Shown: positions 35,678 to 46,578 of the stretch, piece by piece
How the letters are laid out: each line of letters opens with the position of its first letter
Numbering within the stretch: the stretch's first letter is position 1
Origin: Paracoccaceae bacterium
GTDB lineage: Bacteria; Pseudomonadota; Alphaproteobacteria; Rhodobacterales; Rhodobacteraceae
Direction: 5' to 3'
Assembly: GCA_902534325.1 (NCBI GenBank)
Contig: CACAPQ010000003.1
Coordinates: forward strand, 1 to 64,000
Length of the DNA stretch: 64,000 nt
Notes under the pieces: model-generated
The model's input: the letters and a program-made list of their open reading frames with translations, nothing else
What the model was told of the DNA's origin: nothing
The model's database searches: none
Translations under genes and position numbers: made by a program

Positions 35678-35887
35678 ATGTCTTACAAACTTAAACGGCG
35701 ATTATCTTTGTTGATTTTGGTATTTGGATTGCCGGTGTATATAATCTTGATCGTAAATTTGATATCGAGTTTTAACAGGCCAAATTTCGTTGTGGAGTTA
35801 TTAATATATCTTTTATCTGGCGTTGTTTGGGCCTTTCCATTGAAATCAGTTTTTCGGGGCGTTGGGCAGGCAGAGGAAGAACCATAG
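35678..35887 (+). CDS. DUF2842 small membrane protein
   Basis: About 69 residues with two membrane segments (LLILVFGLPVYIILIVNLIS and ELLIYLLSGVVWAFPL) and the conserved end KSVFRGVGQAE. DUF2842 is widespread in alphaproteobacteria and of unknown function. The ATG at 35678 has GAGG nine bases upstream within the end of purA, so the pair is probably co-transcribed. After it, 35888-36011 is an AT-rich spacer leading to the GMC oxidoreductase. Confidence 0.85.
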   Translation: MSYKLKRRLSLLILVFGLPVYIILIVNLISSFNRPNFVVELLIYLLSGVVWAFPLKSVFRGVGQAEEEP

Positions 35888-36011
35888 TGCAGCAAATAAT
35901 CTTTACTGTATAAAATTATTGTTTCTATTCTACATACTCTAAAATCTAATTATAATTTTATTTGAATAAAATTCAAAAGTGCTTACGACACTGAGTTATG
36001 AAGTATGTGGG

Positions 36012-37676
36012 ATGATTGTGAATACTGATTACGTAATTGTTGGTGCTGGTAGCGCTGGTTGCGCTATTGCTTTTAGACTTACTGAAGCCGGATACAAAGT
36101 TACAGTAATTGAATTTGGAGGTGGCGACGGTAGTCCATTAATACAAATGCCAGCCGCTTTGAGTTATCCAATGAATATGCAGCGTTATGATTGGGGCTAC
36201 TGGTCAGAACCCGAGCCGCATCTGGGTGGAAGAAAGCTGGCTTGTCCAAGAGGAAAAGTTCTTGGTGGATCTTCGAGTATAAATGGAATGGTTTATGTGA
36301 GAGGGCACGCAAAAGACTTTGATAATTGGGCTGAAATGGGTGCCATTGGATGGTCATCTGCAGATGTTTTGCCATATTATAAACGACTAGAAAACTGGGA
36401 TAGTGCAGGTCACAATGAAGAAAAAAGCTATCGCGGTACAAATGGGCCTTTAAATATAACAAGGGGTACAAGAATAAATCCATTGAATTTGGCATTTGAA
36501 AAGGCTGGGCAGCAAGCAGGTTACCATACAACTTTGGATTATAATGGGCAGCAACAAGAGGGTTTTGGTCCTATGGACCAAACTATAAAAAATGGAAAAC
36601 GATGGTCCAGTGCTAAAGCTTATCTAGAACCGGCTATAAAATCTGGTAAATGTCAAATTATTAGAGGTTTAGTTACAAAAATTATTATAAATAAAAAGCA
36701 AGCTGTAGGCGTTGAATATCTTCAAAATGGAAAAACTGAATGTGTTTATGCTTCTAAAGAGGTCATAATTGCTGCCTCCGCAATAAATTCTCCCAAAATT
36801 CTTTTATTGTCGGGCATAGGCCCGGCAGAAGAATTAAAAACTAATGGAATTGAAGTAATAGCAGATCGTCCCGGAGTTGGGAAAAATTTACAAGACCACT
36901 TAGAACTTTACATCCAAATGATGGCAAAAACTCCTGTTTCATTGTACAAATATTGGAACCCACTTGGAAAGGCTTGGGTGGGTCTGCAATGGCTACTTTC
37001 TAAATCAGGTCCAGGCGCATCCAATCAATTTGAGAGTGCTGCATTCATCAGATCTAAGGCTGGGGTTGAGTATCCTGATATTCAGTATCATTTCTTACCA
37101 CTAGCTGTTCGCTATGATGGAAAACTACCGGTAAAAGGGCACGGTTTCCAGGCACATGTTGGTCCAATGCGAAGTAAATCTAGGGGGTATGTGAGTCTTC
37201 GATCTAATAATCCAACAGAAGCTCCCAAAATTCAATTTAATTACATGTCTCATGAAAGCGATTGGTCAGACTTTCGAAATTGTATCCGTTTAACTAGAGA
37301 GATTTTTTCTCAACCTGCATTTAAGCCCTTTGCTGATAGCGAAATTTCTCCAGGTAAAGCAATTCAAAGCGATGAAAATTTAAATGATTTTATCCGGGAT
37401 AATGTCGAAAGTGCTTATCATCCTTGTGGCACTTGTAAAATGGGTAATAAAACAGATCCGATGAGTGTAGTTGATTCCGAGACGCGTGTGATTGGGGTTG
37501 ATAAATTGCGAGTGGCGGACAGTAGTATATTTCCACAAATTACAAACGGTAATTTGAATGCACCATCCATTATGGTTGGAGAGAAAGCTAGCGATCATAT
37601 ACTTGGAAAAGACTTATTGCCTAGATCAAACGATGTTCCATGGATCCATCCAGATTGGCAAACCAGCCAGCGTTAA
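36012..37676 (+). CDS. GMC-family flavin oxidoreductase (choline dehydrogenase-like)
   Basis: FAD alcohol dehydrogenase of about 554 residues. It has the FAD motif [20 protein letters not shown], the GMC signature 1 block [18 protein letters not shown], signature 2 [17 protein letters not shown], and the active-site histidine in [12 protein letters not shown] with the closing [17 protein letters not shown]. Similar to BetA, but no betaine aldehyde dehydrogenase, BetI or choline transporter is adjacent; many marine relatives act on other alcohols such as polyethylene glycol or aliphatic alcohols. The substrate is left open. An upstream GTG at 35979 is a poorer start. Its stop overlaps the convergent exporter by four bases. 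Confidence 0.9.
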   Translation: MIVNTDYVIVGAGSAGCAIAFRLTEAGYKVTVIEFGGGDGSPLIQMPAALSYPMNMQRYDWGYWSEPEPHLGGRKLACPRGKVLGGSSSINGMVYVRGHAKDFDNWAEMGAIGWSSADVLPYYKRLENWDSAGHNEEKSYRGTNGPLNITRGTRINPLNLAFEKAGQQAGYHTTLDYNGQQQEGFGPMDQTIKNGKRWSSAKAYLEPAIKSGKCQIIRGLVTKIIINKKQAVGVEYLQNGKTECVYASKEVIIAASAINSPKILLLSGIGPAEELKTNGIEVIADRPGVGKNLQDHLELYIQMMAKTPVSLYKYWNPLGKAWVGLQWLLSKSGPGASNQFESAAFIRSKAGVEYPDIQYHFLPLAVRYDGKLPVKGHGFQAHVGPMRSKSRGYVSLRSNNPTEAPKIQFNYMSHESDWSDFRNCIRLTREIFSQPAFKPFADSEISPGKAIQSDENLNDFIRDNVESAYHPCGTCKMGNKTDPMSVVDSETRVIGVDKLRVADSSIFPQITNGNLNAPSIMVGEKASDHILGKDLLPRSNDVPWIHPDWQTSQR

Positions 37677-38890
37677 GCCTCTAAAAGTTTCTTTCTATAA
37701 CTCACGTAAGCAACTGAACATAGACCACAAAATACTGATACCCACATCAACATAATCAGTGGGACTTCACTACTTCCAGGTATCAAAATAAAGTTTGCAA
37801 TGGCAGAAAGACCTGCGCCTCCACCTATCATGATTGCACTCCCCAAACCAGCGGCTGTGCCTGCAAGTTTTGGGTTAATTGACATCATGGCAGCTGTAGC
37901 ATTGGGGATAGACATTCCATTTCCGAGGCCTACAAGTGTCATAAAGCCAAAAAATGATAACATTGATCCTTGACCTAAGAAACTTATAGTCAGAGATACA
38001 GAAACACCTAATAATGCAGTTGTTACGCCTAAAAAAATCATTTTGTCTAACCCTATTTTAGTTGAAAACCTGCCAGACAAGAAATTTCCTAATATGTAAC
38101 CGATTGCAGGTGCTCCAAACCAAAAACCCAAATCTTTTGGTTCAAGCCCAAATACTTCATTTCCTACGAATGGAGCACCGCCCAGATAAGAGAAAAAAGC
38201 ACCTGAAACGAAAGCGCTTGATAGACAGTATCCCCAAAACCTTTTTGATCTTAAAAGAGAAGGGTAAGTGCTGATTTGTTCCAGAAAACTTTGGTTATGG
38301 TCTGATAAGGTTTCTCCAACATCAAAAAAGGCGATTATCAGTATCACTAGTCCAAGTAGACATAAAACCCAAAAACTAGCCTCCCAACCATATTGATAAT
38401 CAAGTAGCCCTCCAATAGCAGGTCCGACCATAGGGACTAAGGCCATTCCCATAGTTACATAGGCAATCTTTGAGCCGGCTTTTTCGATACTTTCTGTGGT
38501 ATCTCTAACAATTGCTCTAGCCAAAACCATGCAACTTGCGGAAATGGCTTGAAATACACGTAAAAGTAGAAACTGTGCCGTGCTTGTTACAAAAACTGTG
38601 GCTAGAGTAGATAAACAAAAAATAATAAGCGACCAAAGTATCAAAGGTCTTCGGCCAAATTGATCAGAGAAAGGTCCAATTATTAATTGCAGTACAGCAC
38701 TACTTGCCAAATAAATACCAACCGATAGTCCCAAGATACTAGTGGAGGAGTTTAAATCCGACGCAATATTTGGAAGACTTGGCAAAAATATATTCATAGT
38801 GAGAGCTGAAATACTTGCCAGTAAGATTAGAGTGAAAATGTGTGGAGGGGTTGATCGGTTCAGAAACCGCACTTCTTTATGTTTTTTCAT
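37673..38890 (-). CDS. MFS exporter, Bcr/CflA drug-resistance subfamily
   Basis: Major facilitator protein of 405 residues with 12 hydrophobic segments. The N-terminal [20 protein letters not shown] is characteristic of the Bcr/CflA group. Motif A occurs as [17 protein letters not shown], and motif C-like glycine-rich stretches ([19 protein letters not shown]) mark it as a drug/H+ antiporter of the 12-span type. Possible substrates are bicyclomycin-like compounds, sulfonamides or endogenous metabolites such as cysteine. Convergent with the GMC oxidoreductase. 174 AT-rich bases separate it from the divergent pccB. Confidence 0.92.
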   Translation of the reverse strand: MKKHKEVRFLNRSTPPHIFTLILLASISALTMNIFLPSLPNIASDLNSSTSILGLSVGIYLASSAVLQLIIGPFSDQFGRRPLILWSLIIFCLSTLATVFVTSTAQFLLLRVFQAISASCMVLARAIVRDTTESIEKAGSKIAYVTMGMALVPMVGPAIGGLLDYQYGWEASFWVLCLLGLVILIIAFFDVGETLSDHNQSFLEQISTYPSLLRSKRFWGYCLSSAFVSGAFFSYLGGAPFVGNEVFGLEPKDLGFWFGAPAIGYILGNFLSGRFSTKIGLDKMIFLGVTTALLGVSVSLTISFLGQGSMLSFFGFMTLVGLGNGMSIPNATAAMMSINPKLAGTAAGLGSAIMIGGGAGLSAIANFILIPGSSEVPLIMLMWVSVFCGLCSVAYVSYRKKLLEA

Positions 38891-39064
38891 GTTGTGACGG
38901 TAGGGATTTGTATCTCAATGTCCAGCAAAATAAGTATAAATGTTCAAAAGCATAAACTTACCTATCGTAAAAATTTTTCGACTTTTTTAGTTCAATCTTT
39001 CATTAATTAGCCTATTACTAATTTTATTGTTAGATTGGCTGCGTGTACGAATACGAGGTAAGTA

Positions 39065-40597
39065 ATGAGTGATATTTTAGCAGAACTCGAAAAAAGAAGA
39101 GCTGAAGCACGATTAGGAGGTGGTCAGCAGCGTATTGATGCACAACACGCAAAAGGAAAACTAACGTCGAGGGAGCGTATCGAAATTTTATTGGATGAGG
39201 GATCATTTGAAGAATTTGACATGTTTGTAGTGCATCGTTGTGAAGATTTTGGGATGGCTGATCAAAGACCAGCTGGTGACGGAGTTGTAACCGGTTGGGG
39301 TACGATCAATGGTCGAATGGTTTATGTGTTTTCCCAAGATTTTACAGTTTTCGGGGGGTCTTTATCTGAGACACATGCTCAGAAAATTTGTAAAATCATG
39401 GATATGGCCATGCAGAATGGGGCGCCAGTTATTGGTATAAATGACTCTGGAGGCGCGAGGATCCAAGAGGGTGTAGCGTCTCTTGCTGGGTATGCCGAAG
39501 TTTTCCAACGAAATGTTTTGGCATCTGGAGTAATTCCACAAATTTCAGTGATAATGGGTCCTTGTGCGGGTGGAGCAGTCTATTCTCCTGCAATGACAGA
39601 TTTTATTTTTATGGTAAAAGATAGTTCTTACATGTTTGTCACCGGTCCAGACGTTGTCAAAACAGTTACAAATGAAGTGGTCTCGGCCGAAGAACTGGGA
39701 GGAGCGTCCACGCACACAAAAAAATCGTCAGTTGCAGATGGTGCTTTCGAAAACGATGTTGAGGCGCTTGCCGAAATTCGGCGGCTTATGGATTTTTTAC
39801 CACAAAATAATCGTGAAAAAGCTCCTGTACGTCCGTTTTTTGATGACCCCAATAGGATTGAGCTATCGCTTGATACGTTAATCCCTGAAAACCCAAACAC
39901 CCCATACGATATGAAAGAACTAATTGTGAAAGTCGCGGATGAAAGCGATTTTTATGAAATACAAGAGGATTTTGCGAAAAATATAATAATTGGTTTTATT
40001 CGCCTCGAAGGTCAGACAATTGGTGTTGTTGCAAACCAACCCATGGTACTGGCTGGTTGTTTAGATATAGACAGCTCAAGAAAAGCAGCCCGATTTGTCA
40101 GGTTCTGTGATGCTTTTGAAATCCCTATTTTGACATTGGTTGATGTCCCTGGTTTTTTACCTGGAACATCCCAAGAATATGGTGGTGTTATTAAGCACGG
40201 TGCAAAACTGCTATTCGCCTATGGTGAAGCAACGGTTCCCAAAGTTACGGTCATAACTAGGAAAGCGTATGGTGGTGCTTACGATGTTATGTCCTCCAAG
40301 CATTTAAGAGGAGATTTCAACTATGCATGGCCTACTGCTGAAATTGCGGTTATGGGAGCAAAAGGGGCAACCGAAATAGTACATAGGGACGATCTTGGGA
40401 ATGAAAAAAAGATTGCTAAGCATACTGCTGACTACGAGGAACGTTTCGCTAACCCATTTGTAGCAGCAGAGCGCGGATTTATAGATGAAGTTATACAGCC
40501 GCGAAGTACCAGAAAGCGAATTTCGAGGGCATTTGCAGCTCTTCGTGGAAAGCAACTTAAAAATCCATGGAAAAAACATGACAACATACCTCTATAA
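39065..40597 (+). CDS. pccB: Propionyl-CoA carboxylase beta (carboxyltransferase) subunit
   Basis: Carboxyltransferase of 510 residues, moving CO2 from biotin to propionyl-CoA. N-terminal [20 protein letters not shown] and the acyl-CoA oxyanion region [19 protein letters not shown] are standard, as are the second glycine-rich pocket [20 protein letters not shown] and the C-terminal [20 protein letters not shown]. Length and motifs fit PccB better than acetyl-CoA carboxylase. The ATG at 39065 follows GAGG. First gene of a pccB-small ORF-pccA unit, with methylmalonyl-CoA mutase nearby, giving the route from propionyl-CoA to succinyl-CoA except for the epimerase, which is not in the window. Confidence 0.95.
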   Translation: MSDILAELEKRRAEARLGGGQQRIDAQHAKGKLTSRERIEILLDEGSFEEFDMFVVHRCEDFGMADQRPAGDGVVTGWGTINGRMVYVFSQDFTVFGGSLSETHAQKICKIMDMAMQNGAPVIGINDSGGARIQEGVASLAGYAEVFQRNVLASGVIPQISVIMGPCAGGAVYSPAMTDFIFMVKDSSYMFVTGPDVVKTVTNEVVSAEELGGASTHTKKSSVADGAFENDVEALAEIRRLMDFLPQNNREKAPVRPFFDDPNRIELSLDTLIPENPNTPYDMKELIVKVADESDFYEIQEDFAKNIIIGFIRLEGQTIGVVANQPMVLAGCLDIDSSRKAARFVRFCDAFEIPILTLVDVPGFLPGTSQEYGGVIKHGAKLLFAYGEATVPKVTVITRKAYGGAYDVMSSKHLRGDFNYAWPTAEIAVMGAKGATEIVHRDDLGNEKKIAKHTADYEERFANPFVAAERGFIDEVIQPRSTRKRISRAFAALRGKQLKNPWKKHDNIPL

Positions 40598-40674
40598 GAA
40601 GTAATGAATGGTTTTTTTAGATTTTAATAAATTGATAATTTGATGCAATTTGTAGTCTTTTTTAAGGAGAAATA

Positions 40675-41043
40675 ATGCCTGTCCCTTACATGCTCAAACA
40701 TAGGGGGTTTCCCGGTAGATTGGCAGGGACTGACTTCCAATTTACTTTAAGACGAGCAAATCCAAAAGGCGCTGCCGCGTTGGTTAGACGAGAAAGATAC
40801 AAGGATCGAAAGTCGGCTGATAGGCGGGCAGATATCGCGTTTGTTAAAGCTTTGCTGGTGCAGTTTGGGGACGAACCTTTTGAAAGGGGGAATCTTGATG
40901 CAGGCCGTTTAAGCTGGTTGTTTGAAAGGGAGGTTAAACCACTTGAAGCAGATAGTTTTGATATTGAAAGTTATGAGGCAATATTGATACTAGATCTGGA
41001 TCTGATAAAAGTTAATTTTACCGAGGCTTTCGAGGTGGAATAA
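40675..41043 (+). CDS. Uncharacterised 122-residue protein between pccB and pccA
   Basis: I do not recognise a domain. The N-terminal half is strongly basic (MLKHRGFPGRLAGTDFQFTL, RRANPKGAAALVRRERYKDR), while the C-terminal third is acidic and hydrophobic (FDIESYEAILILDLDLIKVN). There is no signal peptide or membrane span. A good Shine-Dalgarno (AAGGAG) precedes the ATG. It lies 77 bases after pccB and 15 before pccA, so it is transcribed with both carboxylase subunits and may assist their assembly, biotinylation or regulation; that is inference from place only. Reading frame and position make it a real gene. Confidence 0.8.
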   Translation: MPVPYMLKHRGFPGRLAGTDFQFTLRRANPKGAAALVRRERYKDRKSADRRADIAFVKALLVQFGDEPFERGNLDAGRLSWLFEREVKPLEADSFDIESYEAILILDLDLIKVNFTEAFEVE

Positions 41044-41058
41044 TAATAGGGGTGCTTT

Positions 41059-43059
41059 ATGTTCAATAAAATTCTTATTGCAAACCGTGGAGAAATTGCC
41101 TGCAGGGTAATAAAAACGGCTAGAAAGATGGGCATTAAAACCGTTGCGGTTTTTTCTGATGCTGACCGACAGGCACTTCATGTACAAATGGCGGATGAAG
41201 CAATTCATATTGGAGCCTCACCCGCAAGCCAGTCTTATATTGATATTAAAAAAGTTGTTGCTGCCGCTAAATCTTGTGGAGCTGAAGCTATTCATCCAGG
41301 GTACGGATTTTTATCAGAAAATAGTAAGTTTGCCGATGCCCTGACAAAAGCAAAGATTGCATTTATTGGGCCCCCTAAAGGTGCAATTGAAAGTATGGGC
41401 GACAAAATAACGTCCAAGAAAATTGCCCAAGAGGCCGGAGTTTCCACGGTCCCAGGACATATGGGTTTGATCAATTCTGCAGATGAAGCAGTAAAAATAT
41501 CAAAAGAAATTGGTTATCCAGTTATGCTAAAAGCGTCTGCTGGAGGTGGCGGCAAGGGTATGCGGATCGCTTGGAATGATCAAGATGCTAAAGAAGGCTT
41601 CCAATCATCTAAAAATGAAGCGGCAAATAGCTTTGGTGATAATAGAATTTTTATAGAAAAATTCGTTACTCAACCCAAACATATTGAAATACAAATTCTG
41701 GCAGATTCTCACGGAAATTGTATTTATCTTAACGAAAGAGAATGCTCGATCCAACGAAGAAACCAAAAAGTTGTGGAAGAAGCGCCAAGCCCATTTCTGG
41801 ACGAAGAAACTCGACGAAAGATGGGCGAACAAGCATGTGCTTTAGCGAGGGCAGTGGGCTATGAAAGCGCTGGTACGGTAGAGTTTATCGTTGATGGCAA
41901 GAAAAACTTTTATTTTCTTGAGATGAACACGCGCCTGCAGGTTGAGCATCCCGTAACAGAATTAATTACTGGAATTGATTTAGTGGAGCAAATGATAAGA
42001 GTTGCCAATAAGGAAAAGCTAAAGTTGTCGCAAAGTGATGCAACTATAAATGGTTGGGCAATTGAAAATCGATTATATGCTGAAGATCCTTATAGAAATT
42101 TTCTTCCATCTATAGGTAGGCTCACGCGCTACCGACCTCCTGAAGAGTTTGAAAGCGCTGAGTATGTTATCCGTAATGATACTGGCGTTTTTGAGGGTGG
42201 TGAAATTAGTATGTATTATGATCCAATGATTGCAAAACTTTGCACTTGGGCACCAACACGCGAAAAGGCTATCGACCAGATGCGAGAGGCGTTAGATGGC
42301 TTCGAAGTTGAGGGAATTGGCCATAATCTACCTTTTCTGAGTGCAGTTATGGATCACCCGAGGTTCATAAAAGGAGATATTACGACTGCTTTTATCGAAG
42401 AAGAATACCCTGAAGGCTTCGTTGGAGTGGATCTCGCAGAAGAAGAATTAATGCGAATAGCTGCATCTTGTGCGGCTATGAACCGGGTCGCGGAAATTAG
42501 ACGAACAAAAATATCTGGCCGAATGGATAACCATGAACGACGGGTCGGTGATGACTGGATTGTTACGCTTCAAAATAAAAAATATGAATTAAAGATCGTA
42601 GCTGATCATTTGGGGTCAACGGTTCAATTTAAAGACGGAGCAAAAATTCGTGTTGAAGGGCGTTGGACGCCTGGTGATCAATTGGCAAAAATGCTTGTTG
42701 ATGAAACGAGATTGACAATGAAAGTAGGTAAGATAACCGGCGGTTTCCGTATTAGAAATCGGGGTGCTGACCTAAAAGTTCTTGTAAGAAGTAAAATTCA
42801 ATCTGAATTAGCTCATCACATGATTGAAAAGACCCCACCCGACACATCAAAAATTTTAACTTGTCCGATGCCAGGGTTATTAGTGAAAATTGACGTTCAG
42901 GTTGGAGAAGAAGTACAAGAAGGTCAGGCGCTTTGTACCGTTGAAGCAATGAAAATGGAAAATATTCTTCGGGCTGACCGCAAAGCACGGATTAAGAAAT
43001 TTAATGTAAAAGTTGGTGATAGTCTTGCTGTCGATGAAACTATCATGGAATTTGAGTAA
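41059..43059 (+). CDS. pccA: Propionyl-CoA carboxylase alpha (biotin carboxylase/carrier) subunit
   Basis: 666-residue biotin-dependent subunit. The biotin carboxylase domain spans about 1-445: FNKILIANRGEIACRVIKTA, the ATP-grasp glycine loop KASAGGGGKGMRIAW, NERECSIQRRNQKVVEEAPS and FLEMNTRLQVEHPVTELITG. A BT linker region follows, then the biotinyl domain at about 595-666 with CTVEAMKMENIL; the lysine at 632 carries biotin. PccA length and the PccB partner favour propionyl-CoA as substrate. It is separated from the convergent DUF4174 gene by 38 bases. Confidence 0.95.
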   Translation: MFNKILIANRGEIACRVIKTARKMGIKTVAVFSDADRQALHVQMADEAIHIGASPASQSYIDIKKVVAAAKSCGAEAIHPGYGFLSENSKFADALTKAKIAFIGPPKGAIESMGDKITSKKIAQEAGVSTVPGHMGLINSADEAVKISKEIGYPVMLKASAGGGGKGMRIAWNDQDAKEGFQSSKNEAANSFGDNRIFIEKFVTQPKHIEIQILADSHGNCIYLNERECSIQRRNQKVVEEAPSPFLDEETRRKMGEQACALARAVGYESAGTVEFIVDGKKNFYFLEMNTRLQVEHPVTELITGIDLVEQMIRVANKEKLKLSQSDATINGWAIENRLYAEDPYRNFLPSIGRLTRYRPPEEFESAEYVIRNDTGVFEGGEISMYYDPMIAKLCTWAPTREKAIDQMREALDGFEVEGIGHNLPFLSAVMDHPRFIKGDITTAFIEEEYPEGFVGVDLAEEELMRIAASCAAMNRVAEIRRTKISGRMDNHERRVGDDWIVTLQNKKYELKIVADHLGSTVQFKDGAKIRVEGRWTPGDQLAKMLVDETRLTMKVGKITGGFRIRNRGADLKVLVRSKIQSELAHHMIEKTPPDTSKILTCPMPGLLVKIDVQVGEEVQEGQALCTVEAMKMENILRADRKARIKKFNVKVGDSLAVDETIMEFE

Positions 43060-43097
43060 AAAACTACGCTTAACTTAGATCCAATTTTTTAGGTATT

Positions 43098-43568
43098 CTA
43101 ATTATTTTTCTCTTGTTTTTTTCGAGCAATCTCTTGTTGCCTGATAGGCATTTTATCAATCACCCTTGCAATTTCACGAATATTCCATGGCGAGGGCTTG
43201 CGTAATTTAACTTGAGCGTCTTTACCGATTAAAATGAATGCGAAACCGTGAGGTCTTAATTTTTTTCGAAGAGATGAGGAAAAGTTGGGGTCTGTATCGA
43301 TCAAAACAATAATATCTCTCTCTTGTAGAGCTTTAATGTCTTCTGATAAAAACTCCATTTGGCTTATAAAGTTTGGGTCTTTGTCTGAATTAGCAAATAT
43401 TACTACAGGTCGGTGAGTCCATTCGTACATTTTCAAATTCGTATCTTTGTCAACTTTTATGAAGTTATTTTCTGTTGCATTGGCAATAGGAGTGAAACTC
43501 GCAAAAATAAGTCCAAGAATAATTAAAAACCCACAAAGTGAATTTACATATTGCTTTTGGTTTGCCAT
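43098..43568 (-). CDS. Exported DUF4174-type protein
   Basis: 156 residues with a signal peptide: basic start MANQKQ, hydrophobic LCGFLIILGLIFASFTPIAN and probable cleavage after ANA at about residue 31. The mature part has alternating strands and helices (WTHRPVVIFANSDKDPNFIS, RDIIVLIDTDPNFSSSLRKK, GFAFILIGKDAQVKLRKPSP), resembling the thioredoxin-like DUF4174 family. No CxxC pair is present, so it is not a thiol oxidoreductase. Function unknown. It lies between pccA and the divergent mutase gene. Confidence 0.78.
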   Translation of the reverse strand: MANQKQYVNSLCGFLIILGLIFASFTPIANATENNFIKVDKDTNLKMYEWTHRPVVIFANSDKDPNFISQMEFLSEDIKALQERDIIVLIDTDPNFSSSLRKKLRPHGFAFILIGKDAQVKLRKPSPWNIREIARVIDKMPIRQQEIARKKQEKNN

Positions 43569-43695
43569 TTAGTATTCCTCCACAAGACTACTTAGGGCAT
43601 TAAGTTCTACAGACGAAGTGTTTATATCGAAAAAGCTTAAAAAAATTATATAACTTATTAACGATAAATATAGTTACCTTTTTTAGGAAATTAAT

Positions 43696-45828
43696 ATGGG
43701 ACAAGATAAATCAAAATGGAGCGCGCTTGCTGATAAAGAGTTGCGAGATAGATCAGCTGAAGATTTAACTTGGAAAACTCTAGAAGGCATAGAAGTTAGT
43801 CCACTATATACCCAAGAAGATTTGAACAATCTGAAACATTTAGGAACTTTACCTGGTCAGGAACCATTTACTCGTGGAGTAAAAGCAACAATGTATGCTG
43901 GGCGCCCCTGGACTATCAGGCAATATGCAGGATTTTCCACGGCTGAGGAATCAAACAAATTTTATCGAAAAGCTTTGGAGGCTGGGCAGCAGGGTGTCTC
44001 GGTGGCTTTTGATCTTGCTACCCACAGAGGCTACGATAGTGACCACCCCAGAGTTTTGGGTGACGTTGGCAAGGCTGGTGTTGCGATAGATAGCGTAGAG
44101 GATATGAAGATACTTTTTGAGGGTATTCCTCTGGAAAAGGTATCAGTATCTATGACGATGAACGGCGCAGTTATTCCTGTGCTTGCAAACTTTATAGTCA
44201 CTGGTGAGGAACAAGGCGTTGATAAAAGCTTGCTTTCAGGGACTATTCAGAATGATATTTTAAAGGAATTCATGGTGAGAAACACTTACATATATCCACC
44301 AGAACCCTCTATGAGAATAGTAGCAGATATTATTGAGTACACCTCTGCTGAAATGCCAAAGTTCAATTCAATCTCAATTTCTGGTTACCATATGCAAGAG
44401 GCTGGAGCGAATTTAGTTCAAGAACTCGCCTACACATTAGCCGATGGCAAGGAATATGTTAAAACTGCAATTCAGAGAGGAATGGACGTAGATAAATTTG
44501 CTGGTCGCTTATCTTTTTTCTTTGCTATCGGGATGAATTTTTTTATGGAAGCAGCCAAGTTACGTGCAGCGCGTCTTTTGTGGCACAGGATTATGGATGA
44601 GTTAGGGGCAAAAAACCCGCGCTCCAAAATGCTTAGGACGCACTGCCAAACATCGGGTGTTTCTCTTCAGGAACAAGATCCTTTTAATAATGTAGTGAGG
44701 ACTGCATATGAAGCTATGTCAGCCGTATTGGGAGGGACTCAATCCTTGCATACCAATGCATTAGACGAAGCTATCGCTCTGCCAACGGAGTTCTCAGCAA
44801 GAATAGCCAGAAATACTCAGTTAATCTTGCAAGAAGAAACAGGTGTCACCAATGTGGTAGATCCCCTTGCAGGATCTTACTATGTAGAAAAGTTAACCTC
44901 TGATCTGGCAGATGCTGCTTGGCAATTAATCAAAGAAGTAGATGACATGGGAGGAATGACAAAAGCCGTTGCCAGTGGTATGCCAAAATTACGTATAGAA
45001 GAAACAGCTGCAAAAAGGCAGGCTGAGATTGACAAGGGCGAACAGGTCATTGTTGGCACAAATAAATATAGATTAAGTAAAGAAGAGGAAATTGAAATTC
45101 TCGATGTGGATAATTTAGCGGTCAGAGAAGCGCAAATTGTTCGTTTGCAAGAAATTAGAAAAAGTAGAGATGAAAAGGCCTGTTTAGCTGCGCTTGAGGA
45201 AATAACTATGCGGGCTGAAAATGGAGGGAACTTACTTGAAGCTGCTGTTAAGGCGGCGCGCTGTAGAGCAAGTGTTGGAGAAATCTCTATGGCTATGGAA
45301 AAAATATTTGGACGTCACAGTGCAGAGGTAAAAACATTGGCTGGAGTTTATGGAGCTGCTTATGAAGGTGATGAAGAATTTGTCACCATTCAAAAATCAG
45401 TAGAAAAATTTGCAAAAGAGGAGGGTCGCCGACCTAGAATGTTAGTTGTGAAAATGGGTCAAGACGGCCATGATCGAGGCGCCAAAGTCATCGCAACAGC
45501 ATTTGCTGATATAGGTTTCGATGTGGATGTAGGGCCTCTTTTCCAAACACCTGAGGAAGCGGCCCAAGATGCAATCGATAACGACGTACACGTGATTGGG
45601 ATTTCATCACAAGCGGCAGGCCACAAGACACTTGCGCCAAAGTTAATTGATATTCTTAAAGAAAGAGACGCGGATGATATTCTTGTCATCTGTGGAGGAG
45701 TTATTCCACAGCAAGATTATGAATTTCTAAAAGATGCTGGCGTGAAGGCTATCTTTGGACCTGGAACGAATATTCCTAATGCCGCTCAGGAAATTATCGA
45801 TTTAATAAGAACGACATCAAAAATATAG
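43696..45828 (+). CDS. scpA: Methylmalonyl-CoA mutase (large, B12-binding subunit)
   Basis: Converts methylmalonyl-CoA to succinyl-CoA with adenosylcobalamin. 710 residues in one chain: a TIM-barrel catalytic domain (about 1-540; [68 protein letters not shown]) and a C-terminal cobalamin domain with the D-x-H-x-x-G motif [15 protein letters not shown] (His592) and [14 protein letters not shown]. No small subunit is needed for this homodimeric type. A chaperone MeaB/ArgK gene is not in the window. It completes the propionate route begun by PccAB. Confidence 0.96.
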   Translation: MGQDKSKWSALADKELRDRSAEDLTWKTLEGIEVSPLYTQEDLNNLKHLGTLPGQEPFTRGVKATMYAGRPWTIRQYAGFSTAEESNKFYRKALEAGQQGVSVAFDLATHRGYDSDHPRVLGDVGKAGVAIDSVEDMKILFEGIPLEKVSVSMTMNGAVIPVLANFIVTGEEQGVDKSLLSGTIQNDILKEFMVRNTYIYPPEPSMRIVADIIEYTSAEMPKFNSISISGYHMQEAGANLVQELAYTLADGKEYVKTAIQRGMDVDKFAGRLSFFFAIGMNFFMEAAKLRAARLLWHRIMDELGAKNPRSKMLRTHCQTSGVSLQEQDPFNNVVRTAYEAMSAVLGGTQSLHTNALDEAIALPTEFSARIARNTQLILQEETGVTNVVDPLAGSYYVEKLTSDLADAAWQLIKEVDDMGGMTKAVASGMPKLRIEETAAKRQAEIDKGEQVIVGTNKYRLSKEEEIEILDVDNLAVREAQIVRLQEIRKSRDEKACLAALEEITMRAENGGNLLEAAVKAARCRASVGEISMAMEKIFGRHSAEVKTLAGVYGAAYEGDEEFVTIQKSVEKFAKEEGRRPRMLVVKMGQDGHDRGAKVIATAFADIGFDVDVGPLFQTPEEAAQDAIDNDVHVIGISSQAAGHKTLAPKLIDILKERDADDILVICGGVIPQQDYEFLKDAGVKAIFGPGTNIPNAAQEIIDLIRTTSKI

Positions 45829-45876
45829 TTCTTCTCCGGATACAATCACCTTGGCTTAGGATAAGCAGAACTAAAA

Positions 45877-46542
45877 ATGTATTATTCCACTCAAAAAAAG
45901 TTATTAATCGTGGGCGGAGCTAACTTTTCAGAAGAACTGTTTAAAGAGGTTTATGATAATAAAATTCCCATTATTGCAGCCGATGGAGGAGTAAATTTTT
46001 TGACTGAAAAAAATATATCTCCTGAGCTAGTAATTGGTGACCTAGATAGTGTTTCAGAACAGAAAATTCAGAATATAAAGCCCGAAAAGATCATTAGGAT
46101 TTCTGAACAAGATAGTACTGATCTGGAAAAAGTTTTATTCAACACGCAATCTCCTTTAACAATAGGTATTGGTTTTTTAGGGTCGCAGATTGATCATGAA
46201 CTAGCTGCCTTGTCTGCTCTTGTTAAATTTGCACACAAAAAAATAATCTTCATTGGTGAACATGATATTGTTTTTTTGGTTCCGCCTAGTTTCTCATTAC
46301 GTTCTTTTGATGGGATGCGGGTTTCTCTCTATCCTTTAGATGAAGTAAAAGTTCACTCTGATGGCTTACAATGGGCCACTGATGGATTAACGATGAAACC
46401 AACGGGGCAACTTGGGACGTCAAATAAGGCTATTGGCAAAAGTATACATCTGGCTCCAGATAAACCCAAACTACTCCTTATTTTGTCAAAAACAGTGCTA
46501 AACGAAGCTATTTCGCAGTTAATGCTTGCGCAGAGTTGGTGA
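45877..46542 (+). CDS. thiN: Thiamine pyrophosphokinase
   Basis: Transfers pyrophosphate from ATP to thiamine. 221 residues, with the family motifs PIIAADGGVNFLTEKNISPE, VIGDLDSVS (metal aspartates) and QDSTDLEKVLF; the later GFLGSQIDHELAALSALVKF corresponds to the usual G-x-x-G-R-x-D-H segment with Ser-Gln in place of Gly-Arg-like residues. The C-terminal beta domain (DGLQWATDGLTMKPTGQLGT, then SNKAIGKSIHL) binds thiamine. It lies 48 bases after the mutase gene and is convergent with sdaA, 36 bases apart. Confidence 0.88.
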   Translation: MYYSTQKKLLIVGGANFSEELFKEVYDNKIPIIAADGGVNFLTEKNISPELVIGDLDSVSEQKIQNIKPEKIIRISEQDSTDLEKVLFNTQSPLTIGIGFLGSQIDHELAALSALVKFAHKKIIFIGEHDIVFLVPPSFSLRSFDGMRVSLYPLDEVKVHSDGLQWATDGLTMKPTGQLGTSNKAIGKSIHLAPDKPKLLLILSKTVLNEAISQLMLAQSW

Positions 46543-46578
46543 GCTAGACCGCTCAAAAGTTTCATATAGTTTTGTTGG

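Noticed and set aside
36100-36531. 143-codon open frame antisense to the GMC oxidoreductase gene
   Set aside because: It mirrors the codon pattern of a clearly coding plus-strand gene, has no recognisable protein features, and no Shine-Dalgarno.
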